DNA from: Pantoea nemavictus | GTDB lineage: Bacteria; Pseudomonadota; Gammaproteobacteria; Enterobacterales; Enterobacteriaceae | Direction: 5' to 3' | DNA length: 64,000 bases | Assembly (NCBI RefSeq): GCF_037479095.1 | Contig: NZ_JBBGZW010000001.1 | Location: 3,286,001 to 3,350,000, forward strand | Shown: one piece after another, positions 57,486 through 64,000 of the stretch | How positions within the stretch are numbered: the first letter of the stretch is position 1 | Layout: each line of letters opens with the position of its first letter | Translations under genes and position numbers: made by a program | Notes under the pieces: generated by a model | Seen by the model: the letters and a program-made list of their open reading frames with translations, nothing else | Database searches by the model: none | What the model was told of the DNA's origin: nothing

Positions 57486-57517
57486 GATAAAACAGGCGAA
57501 GTGTTTACTTCGCCTGT
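57486..57517 (-). terminator. Terminator after lnt (minus strand)
   Basis: ACAGGCGAAGT and ACTTCGCCTGT form an 11-bp stem around AAAC, followed by TTTATC on the minus strand. It closes the ybeZYX-lnt operon. Confidence 0.85.
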
Positions 57518-57533
57518 CGTGATAGCAATCGGA

Positions 57534-59060
57534 TTAGTGACGACGGCGCAAAATCGCTACCACGATGCCAATCAACGTCAGAATCCATACTGGCCAGATA
57601 CCCGCTTTGGCATACGGTGTTACACCGCTGGTTGGTGTCACTTTGGCTTCCAGAACGTCGCGCGTGAACTGTGGCAGCTCCTTCTCCACCTCGCCGTTGG
57701 CGTTTACTACCGCGGTAACGCCATTGTTGGTGGAACGCAGCAGCGGACGTCCCAGCTCCAGCGCACGCATGCGCGCCATCTGGAAATGCTGCCATGGCCC
57801 GATCGAATGGCCGAACCAGGCATCGTTAGAGACCGTCAACAAGAAATTGGTATCCGGACGGAAGTTGGCTCGAACCTGTTCCCCCAGCACGATTTCATAG
57901 CAGATAGCGCTGGTTAGGTTATAACCCGACACTTTCAGCTGCGGCTGAACATAGGCGCCACGGCTAAAGGATGACATCGGGAGATCGAAGAATGGAGCTA
58001 ATGGCCGCAGCAGCTCCTCCAGCGGTACAAATTCACCAAAGGGTACCAGATGGTTTTTCTGATAACGGTTCTGGTTTTGATAGCTGTAAGGCTGTTCGCC
58101 ACCCAATACAATGACTGAGTTATAGTCGTGATAGCGATTATCACCTTCCACGCGCGAATCCACGATACCGGTAATCAGTGAACTGCCGCGTGCGCGCAGT
58201 TCAGCATCCAGCGCACGCAGAAACGGCTGCTGGTTGCTTTCCAGATCGGTAATCGCTGATTCCGGCCAGATGATGATCGGTGCTTTACCGATAAACGGCT
58301 GGCTGTATGAGGTGTAGACGCGCAGCGTATTCAGTAACTGCTGGGGATCCCACTTCATCGACTGTGGAATGTTGCCTTGCACCATGGCGACATCAACGCT
58401 ACGTTCCGGCAGCGGCTGATACCACTGCAGCATGCGCAGTGGCCACGGCAGCAACAGCAGTAACGCGGCGGCTATTAAACTTTTTACCGTGCGGTGATGT
58501 AACGCGTGAACCAGCAGGCCGGCGATAACCATCAGCAGGAAGGTAATGGTTTCTACCCCGGCTAACGGCGCTAACCCCTTCAGCGGGCCGTCAATCTGGC
58601 TGTAGCCAAACTGCAGCCACGGAAAGCCGGTGAGAACCCAGCCGCGCAGAAATTCGCTAACTTGCCATAAAGCCGGTGCTGCCAACGCCAAACGCCATAG
58701 CGTTGCGCGTGGCCAGAAACGGTTAAGTAAGCTGGCGAACAGCAGCGGATAAAGCGACAGATAGGCCGCCAGCAGAATCACCAGGAAGATGTTAACCGGG
58801 CCGGGCATGCCACCGAATGTGGCAATGCTGACGTAGACCCAATTGATGCCGCTACCAAACAGTCCAAATCCCCAGATGAAGCCAATGGCCGCCGCCTGTG
58901 CAGTGCGGCGTTCCAGCAGCAACAGTTGCAGACCAAACAGCGAAATTAACGCAGCGGGCCAGAAATCGTAGGGAGAAAAGGAAAGGGTGCCAATGGCACC
59001 CATAATTAACGCCAGCAGCAGGCGTACCCGCTGCTGCGAGTATAGAGAGGCTAAAGCCAT
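57534..59060 (-). CDS. lnt: Lnt, apolipoprotein N-acyltransferase
   Basis: The protein has 508 residues. About seven membrane helices (~1-210) precede a nitrilase domain with the catalytic Glu (IIWPESAI), Lys (KNHLVPFGE) and Cys ([12 protein letters not shown]). A C-terminal helix follows. It adds the third acyl chain to lipoproteins at the inner membrane. Last gene of the ybeZYX-lnt operon. Confidence 0.96.
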   Translation of the reverse strand: MALASLYSQQRVRLLLALIMGAIGTLSFSPYDFWPAALISLFGLQLLLLERRTAQAAAIGFIWGFGLFGSGINWVYVSIATFGGMPGPVNIFLVILLAAYLSLYPLLFASLLNRFWPRATLWRLALAAPALWQVSEFLRGWVLTGFPWLQFGYSQIDGPLKGLAPLAGVETITFLLMVIAGLLVHALHHRTVKSLIAAALLLLLPWPLRMLQWYQPLPERSVDVAMVQGNIPQSMKWDPQQLLNTLRVYTSYSQPFIGKAPIIIWPESAITDLESNQQPFLRALDAELRARGSSLITGIVDSRVEGDNRYHDYNSVIVLGGEQPYSYQNQNRYQKNHLVPFGEFVPLEELLRPLAPFFDLPMSSFSRGAYVQPQLKVSGYNLTSAICYEIVLGEQVRANFRPDTNFLLTVSNDAWFGHSIGPWQHFQMARMRALELGRPLLRSTNNGVTAVVNANGEVEKELPQFTRDVLEAKVTPTSGVTPYAKAGIWPVWILTLIGIVVAILRRRH

Positions 59061-59064
59061 AAAA

Positions 59065-59946
59065 TTATTCGTCTTCCAGTTGCGGTTGGGGTGAGTCTTC
59101 CGGAATTTTTACATGCACCTGGATAATACGGCGGCTGTCAGCCATTGCGACTTTGAACTGATAACCATCAATGACAATACTTTCGCCGCGAGCGGGAAGG
59201 TGGCCGAATCCCTGCATGACCAATCCGCCAATGGTATCGACTTCGTCATCGCTGAAATCGGTGCCAAAGACTTCGTTAAAATCTTCAATTTGCGTTAAAG
59301 CACGCATGGTGTAGGTGTAACGATTGAGCTGGCGAATATCACGACCTTCTTCATCGTCATACTCATCTTCAATTTCGCCAACAATCAGCTCAAGAATATC
59401 CTCGATGGTCACCAGACCAGAGACGCCACCAAATTCATCAATGACAATTGCCATGTGATAACGCTGCGAGCGGAACTCTTTTAGCATGCGGTCAACGCGC
59501 TTGCTTTCAGGCACCACCACGGCGGTGCGCAGCACCTTTTCCATGCTGAACGGCTCAGACGCGCTCGCCATAAACGGCAGCAGGTCTTTGGCCATCAATA
59601 TGCCTTCAACATGATCTTTGTCTTCGCTGATCACCGGGAAACGTGAATGCGCAGATTCAATAATCACCGCCAGGCACTCTTCCAAAGTTTGGTTGCGTTT
59701 CAGTGTGATCATTTGTGAGCGTGGGATCATGATGTCCCGCACGCGCTGTTCGGCAATATCCAGCACCCCTTCGAGCATGTCGCGGGTATCCTGGTCGATC
59801 AGCTCTTTCTGCTCAGAATCGCGGATTAACCCCAGCAGTTCATCACGGTTTTTTGGCTCACCGTGAAACAGTTGGTTGATTAGCAGGGAGAAAAATCCCT
59901 TTTTACTACTGGGTGCGTCGCTGTTTTGAGAATGGTCGTCGCTCAT
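59065..59946 (-). CDS. ybeX: YbeX (CorC), CBS-domain protein
   Basis: The protein has 293 residues with a CBS pair ([11 protein letters not shown], then [20 protein letters not shown]) and a C-terminal CorC/HlyC transporter-associated domain. It is linked to Mg/Co efflux and to ribosome metabolism. It lies between ybeY and lnt, 4 nt before lnt. Confidence 0.96.
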   Translation of the reverse strand: MSDDHSQNSDAPSSKKGFFSLLINQLFHGEPKNRDELLGLIRDSEQKELIDQDTRDMLEGVLDIAEQRVRDIMIPRSQMITLKRNQTLEECLAVIIESAHSRFPVISEDKDHVEGILMAKDLLPFMASASEPFSMEKVLRTAVVVPESKRVDRMLKEFRSQRYHMAIVIDEFGGVSGLVTIEDILELIVGEIEDEYDDEEGRDIRQLNRYTYTMRALTQIEDFNEVFGTDFSDDEVDTIGGLVMQGFGHLPARGESIVIDGYQFKVAMADSRRIIQVHVKIPEDSPQPQLEDE

Positions 59947-60028
59947 GGCGTTTTTATTTCGTTCTCTCTAATGAGGGATTGGGGCTGCTGGCATCCGCGC
60001 CAGCAGCGCAATAACCTGAACCAACGGC

Positions 60029-60502
60029 TCAGGCGTCTTCTTTCTCCGAAATGTACGGATCAGGATAACCAAGAGCAAGCATTATCTCGGTCTCCAGCGC
60101 CTCCATCTCTTCGGCTTCTTCATCTTCGATATGGTCGTACCCCAGCAGATGCAGCGTACCGTGCACAACCATATGCGCCCAATGCGCTTCAACGGTTTTG
60201 CCTTGTTCAGCAGCCTCTTGCTCGACAACCTGGCGGCAAATGATCAGATCGCCCAGTAGCGGTAACTCAATTCCCGGTGGGGCTTCAAACGGGAAAGAGA
60301 GCACGTTAGTCGGCTTATCTTTGCCGCGATAAGTCAGATTAAGCTCATTACTCTCCGCCTCATCCACCAGGCGAACAGTGACTTCGCTTTCCGGCTGAAA
60401 GGGTGTTACCGCCGCTTCCAGCCAGCGTTGAAAATCGCTCTCCGCAGGCAGATGGTTTTCATCGGCACAGGCCAGCTGTAAGTCTAAAATCACCGCGCTC
60501 AT
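60029..60502 (-). CDS. ybeY: YbeY, endoribonuclease / 16S rRNA maturation
   Basis: The protein has 157 residues with the metal-binding motif [15 protein letters not shown]. It takes part in 16S rRNA 3'-end maturation and 70S quality control. It overlaps ybeZ by 4 nt. Confidence 0.97.
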   Translation of the reverse strand: MSAVILDLQLACADENHLPAESDFQRWLEAAVTPFQPESEVTVRLVDEAESNELNLTYRGKDKPTNVLSFPFEAPPGIELPLLGDLIICRQVVEQEAAEQGKTVEAHWAHMVVHGTLHLLGYDHIEDEEAEEMEALETEIMLALGYPDPYISEKEDA

Positions 60503-61572
60503 GAACGCTCCTGCGGGCTGGTTTGAGTGGCAAGCTGAGCCGCGATAGCTTCGCGTTTGCGCTCTTCTGCCTGTTGATCACGGCGTTTCTGATCGGCGGT
60601 TTCCCAGGCTTCATAAGCATTCACGATGCGTGCGACAACCGGATGACGCACCACGTCTTCGCTGTGGAAAAAGTTAAAGCTGATCTCATCGACTTCTGCC
60701 AGCACTTCAATGGCGTGGCGCAAGCCGGATTTGGTGCTACGCGGCAAGTCAATCTGCGTTATATCACCGGTAATCACCGCTTTGGAATTGAAGCCGATAC
60801 GCGTCAGGAACATTTTCATCTGCTCGATGGTGGTGTTCTGGCTCTCATCAAGAATGACGAAGGCATCGTTCAGCGTGCGTCCGCGCATGTAGGCCAGCGG
60901 AGCGACTTCGATGACGTTACGCTCAATCAGTTTCTCTACACGCTCAAAGCCGAGCATTTCGAACAGCGCGTCGTAGAGTGGACGCAAATAGGGGTCCACT
61001 TTCTGGCTGAGGTCGCCGGGCAGGAAGCCGAGTTTTTCACCGGCTTCCACCGCCGGACGCGTCAGCAAAATACGCCGAATCTCCTGACGTTCCAACGCAT
61101 CCACCGCGGCAGCCACCGCCAGATAGGTTTTACCAGTACCGGCCGGGCCAATACCAAAAGTGATGTCGTGCGCGAAAATGTTAGCGATGTATTGCGCCTG
61201 GTTAGGCGTGCGCGGTTTGATCACGCCGCGCTTGGTTTTGATATTCACCGCTTTGCCGAATTCCGGCACGCTCTCAGCACTTTGTTCCAATACGCGGCTC
61301 TCTTTGATCGCCAGGTGAATCTGGTCCGGTTCGATATCTTTAATCTGACCACGCATCGGGGTGGTATCAACGTACAGGGTCCGCAGGATATTCACGGCAG
61401 CGTCCACGCACAGCGAGCGTCCAGTCAGCGTGAACAGGTTATCGCGACGTTTGATTTCAAGGCCCAAACGGCGCTCTAGCTGCTTCACATTGTCATCCAT
61501 CGGACCGCACAAGCTCATCAGTCGTTGGTTATCTGCCGGTTCAAGGGCTATTTCACGCGTTTCGATATTCAA
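60499..61572 (-). CDS. ybeZ: YbeZ, PhoH-like ATPase
   Basis: The protein has 357 residues from TTG 61572 ([15 protein letters not shown]), which has AAGGA at 5-nt spacing and matches the E. coli start. The alternative GTG at 61590 lacks such a site. Walker A is [13 protein letters not shown] and Walker [11 protein letters not shown]. It partners with YbeY in rRNA processing. The 190-bp gap to miaB has no gene. Confidence 0.94.
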   Translation of the reverse strand: MNIETREIALEPADNQRLMSLCGPMDDNVKQLERRLGLEIKRRDNLFTLTGRSLCVDAAVNILRTLYVDTTPMRGQIKDIEPDQIHLAIKESRVLEQSAESVPEFGKAVNIKTKRGVIKPRTPNQAQYIANIFAHDITFGIGPAGTGKTYLAVAAAVDALERQEIRRILLTRPAVEAGEKLGFLPGDLSQKVDPYLRPLYDALFEMLGFERVEKLIERNVIEVAPLAYMRGRTLNDAFVILDESQNTTIEQMKMFLTRIGFNSKAVITGDITQIDLPRSTKSGLRHAIEVLAEVDEISFNFFHSEDVVRHPVVARIVNAYEAWETADQKRRDQQAEERKREAIAAQLATQTSPQERS

Positions 61573-61779
61573 ATGAATCCTTAAGGTCACTCAGGGCCAG
61601 TTGAAAAGGTGTGCCGGATGCTGGCATCAAAGCGTTCAGCATCTTTATGGAATTATTTATGGCGCTGCGCATAGGCGCAAGCTTCAGAAACGATATTTGG
61701 GCAGCGTCTGCGGAAAGCAAGGGCGACAGGATGAAACAGGCGACAGCGCTTTGTGCGCTATCGCTCAACGTTTGAGGTT

Positions 61780-63204
61780 TCAAGGCTGGAACAGACCAAC
61801 GCCGATTTCGTTCTCTTTGCGGGTACGGGCAATCACCGACGCTGGACTCTCTGCTACACGCAGCGCCATTTGCTCTTCGGTGCGCACCAGCACGCCACGC
61901 AGTGAGCTGGCGTAGACATCAACAATTTCAACATCAACAAACTTACCGATCATTTCAACCGGCGCTTCGAAATTCACTACGCGGTTGTTATCGGTACGAC
62001 CGGTCAGCTCCATCACATTCTTGCGTGAAATTCCTTCGACCAGTACGCGCTGCGTAGTGCCCAACATGCGGCGGCTCCACGCCATTACCTGTTGATTGAT
62101 GCGGTCTTGCAGGATGTAGAGACGCTGCTTTTTCTCCTCTTCCGACACATCATCTGGCAGATCGGCCGCTGGCGTGCCTGGGCGCATCGAGTAAATAAAG
62201 CTGAAGCTCACATCGAAATTCACTTCGCCCACCAGCTTCATGGTCTGCTCGAAGTCCTGCTGTGTCTCACCCGGGAAGCCGATGATGAAATCAGAGCTCA
62301 GCTGGATATCCGGACGCGCCGCTTTCAGCTTGCGAATAATCGCTTTGTACTCCAGTGCGGTGTGAGCACGCTTCATCAGGGTCAGGATACGATCCGAGCC
62401 GCTCTGGACGGGCAGGTGCAGGAAACTTGCCAATTCGGGGGTATCACGATAAACCTCGATAATGTCATCGGTAAATTCAATCGGATGGCTGGTGGTAAAG
62501 CGAATACGGTCAATGCCGTCGATTGCCGCCACTAAGCGCAGCAATTCAGCAAAGGTACAGATATCGCCATCAAAGGTGGCACCGCGATAGGCATTGACGT
62601 TCTGGCCCAGCAGGTTAACTTCTCGTACGCCCTGAGCGGCCAACTGGGCGACCTCAAGCAGAATATCGTCGCTTGGACGGCTTACTTCCTCACCGCGGGT
62701 GTAAGGCACCACGCAGAAAGTGCAGTATTTGTTGCAGCCTTCCATGATGGAAACAAACGCGGTTGGGCCATCTGCGCGCGGTTCGGGCAGGCGGTCAAAT
62801 TTTTCGATTTCCGGAAAGCTGATGTCTACGATTGGGCTTTTACTGCCGCGTACGGTGTTGATCATCTCCGGCAGGCGATGCAACGTTTGTGGACCAAACA
62901 CGATATCAACGTAACTGGCGCGTTGACGCAGACGTTCACCTTCCTGCGAGGCTACACAACCACCCACCCCGATGATCACCTCAGGATTATCGGCTTTCAG
63001 CTTTTTCCAACGGCCTAACAGTGCAAAAACCTTCTCCTGCGCTTTTTCACGAATTGAGCAGGTGTTGAGCAGCAGAACGTCCGCTTCTTCAGCTGCCTCA
63101 GTGAGGGTATAGCCGTGCGTACTGTTCAACAGATCGGCCATCTTCGATGAATCATATTCATTCATCTGACAGCCCCAGGTTTTGATATGCAGTTTTTTGG
63201 TCAT
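61780..63204 (-). CDS. miaB: MiaB, tRNA methylthiotransferase
   Basis: I choose ATG 63204 ([18 protein letters not shown]), giving 474 residues, like E. coli. The auxiliary cluster Cys are 12, 49 and 83; the radical-SAM Cys are 157, 161 and 164 (CNKYCTFC). A TRAM domain ends the protein. It makes ms2i6A37 in tRNAs reading U-starting codons. Confidence 0.97.
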   Translation of the reverse strand: MTKKLHIKTWGCQMNEYDSSKMADLLNSTHGYTLTEAAEEADVLLLNTCSIREKAQEKVFALLGRWKKLKADNPEVIIGVGGCVASQEGERLRQRASYVDIVFGPQTLHRLPEMINTVRGSKSPIVDISFPEIEKFDRLPEPRADGPTAFVSIMEGCNKYCTFCVVPYTRGEEVSRPSDDILLEVAQLAAQGVREVNLLGQNVNAYRGATFDGDICTFAELLRLVAAIDGIDRIRFTTSHPIEFTDDIIEVYRDTPELASFLHLPVQSGSDRILTLMKRAHTALEYKAIIRKLKAARPDIQLSSDFIIGFPGETQQDFEQTMKLVGEVNFDVSFSFIYSMRPGTPAADLPDDVSEEEKKQRLYILQDRINQQVMAWSRRMLGTTQRVLVEGISRKNVMELTGRTDNNRVVNFEAPVEMIGKFVDVEIVDVYASSLRGVLVRTEEQMALRVAESPASVIARTRKENEIGVGLFQP

Positions 63205-63385
63205 CGAACTAGCCATTGGTTAACGCGAAGTGCAGGGCGCGTATTGTAATGCCTCGCTGCAGCTGTGACCAGCTAACCCTGCATACTTCACGCATGCACG
63301 TCGCATCGAATGACGAATTTCCGGTACACTTTAGCTATCAACGTGATGCTGTAAGGTCTCACGGCAAAAAGAAGGATTAGAGTCG

Positions 63386-64000
63386 ATGCAGGATTCACAT
63401 TTTGATGTGGTGATCGTGGGCGGTGGCATGGTTGGCGCGGCGCTGGCGTGTGGTCTGGCGCAGCAACAGTTCCGCGTGGCAGTGATTGAACGAGCGGAGC
63501 CAGCGGCCTTTGATGCTAGCAGCGAGCCGGATGTGAGAATTTCCGCGATTGGTGCCTCCTCAGTCGCGCTACTGCAGCAGCTGGAGGTTTGGCAGCGCGT
63601 TCTGGATATGCGCTGTGCACCTTATCGGCAGTTGGAAACCTGGGAGTGGCAAAACGCGCATGTATCATTTGATGCAGCGTCGCTTGGCTTACCTGAGCTG
63701 GGCTTCATGGTGGAGAACAGCGTGCTGCAGCGGGCGCTGTGGGAAAAGATGCAGGAAGAGGGCATCACGCTAATTTGCCCGGCGAGTTTACAGGGTTTGC
63801 AGCCGCACAGCGCTGGCTGGCATGTGCAACTGGATACCGGCCAAACGCTGGATACGCGTTTAGTGGTCGGCGCAGATGGTGCCAACTCTCGGGTGCGTCA
63901 ATTAGCGGGCATTGGCGTGCGAGGCTGGCACTATGCGCAATCCTGTATGCTTATCAGCGTGGAGTGCGAGCAGGATGTTGGCGACTCCACCTGGCAGCAG
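63386..64000 (+). CDS. ubiF: UbiF, ubiquinone biosynthesis monooxygenase, partial
   Basis: From ATG 63386 (MQDSHFDVVIVGGGMVG) the frame runs to the window edge (205 codons). The FAD motif VVIVGGGMVGAALA and the second flavin motif GADGANSRVR fit the UbiF/UbiH/VisC hydroxylases. The position opposite miaB is the E. coli ubiF location, which identifies it as UbiF. It hydroxylates a demethoxy-ubiquinol. The 3' part is outside the window. Confidence 0.92.
   Translation, partial: MQDSHFDVVIVGGGMVGAALACGLAQQQFRVAVIERAEPAAFDASSEPDVRISAIGASSVALLQQLEVWQRVLDMRCAPYRQLETWEWQNAHVSFDAASLGLPELGFMVENSVLQRALWEKMQEEGITLICPASLQGLQPHSAGWHVQLDTGQTLDTRLVVGADGANSRVRQLAGIGVRGWHYAQSCMLISVECEQDVGDSTWQQ

Noticed and set aside
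60523..61479. 318-residue open frame on the plus strand
   Set aside because: It is antisense to ybeZ, a certain PhoH-like ATPase, and has no recognisable motif.
61553..61783. 76-residue frame between ybeZ and miaB
   Set aside because: It overlaps the start of ybeZ and has no family resemblance. The gap is probably a leader or promoter.
1..64000. CRISPR arrays, insertion sequences, tRNA genes and phage attachment sites
   Set aside because: I saw no regular repeat-spacer series, no transposase or integrase frame and no tRNA cloverleaf. The modules have no obvious mobility genes in this window.

Overview
The window looks like an enterobacterial chromosome. I infer the Erwiniaceae (Pantoea/Erwinia-like). 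The right half carries the E. coli minute-14/15 backbone, with protein sequences close to E. coli in the order pagP, cspE, tatE, lipA, lipB, ybeD, dacA, rlpA, mrdB, mrdA, rlmH, rsfS, nadD, holA, lptE, leuS, ybeL, gltLKJI, lnt, ybeX, ybeY, ybeZ, miaB, ubiF. Accessory modules occupy the left half and one spot inside the backbone. The genus is an inference from gene content and was not tested.

Positions 1-7,833 (minus strand) are the end of a type VI secretion (T6SS) locus: tssL, vgrG, a DUF4123 adaptor, a DUF3304 lipoprotein (probable immunity protein), a DUF2235 phospholipase effector of the Tle1 type, a PAAR-like tip protein, and a two-helix membrane protein cut by the window edge. Most junctions overlap or nearly touch, so this reads as one delivery cassette. 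About 560 bp of AT-rich DNA without genes separates it from the next module.

Positions 8,397-20,170 are a chromosomal tellurite-resistance/stress (Ter) system in two divergent arms. The left arm (minus) encodes an ATP-grasp ligase, a PRTase-TRSP protein, a HAD phosphatase, a StiP/PRTase-like protein, a CitE/HpcH-like lyase and a TerW-like regulator. The right arm (plus) is terZABCDEF. The shared 320-bp promoter region holds two near-identical 16-bp dyad motifs, one about 75 bp upstream of each arm, which are candidate common operators.

Positions 20,189-30,121 hold single metabolic and stress genes: a HAD-IB phosphatase, an AI-2E family transporter, DUF1272 and DUF523 proteins that overlap tail to tail, an RcnB-like periplasmic protein, a YbiV-like phosphatase, an iron-type alcohol dehydrogenase, gntT behind two tandem GntR-type operators, hcxB (ybiC), and small proteins including a clear YohP.

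Positions 30,505-38,402 contain pagP-cspE and then, where E. coli has crcB and ybeM, a 6.3-kb insertion: a 32-residue putative membrane peptide, a GNAT acetyltransferase, and a MocR-type regulator divergent from a Pht5-like protein, a Nit1/YbeM amidase and a complete amino-acid-type ABC transporter. tatE follows, then an unusual acidic Ig-like-fold protein.

Positions 39,668-64,000 are conserved housekeeping genes: lipoate synthesis, cell elongation (PBP2, RodA, RlpA, DacA), ribosome maturation (RlmH, RsfS, YbeY, YbeZ), NAD synthesis, DNA polymerase delta subunit, LPS transport, leucyl-tRNA synthetase, glutamate/aspartate uptake with a candidate SroC RNA between gltI and gltJ, apolipoprotein N-acyltransferase, tRNA modification, and the start of ubiF.
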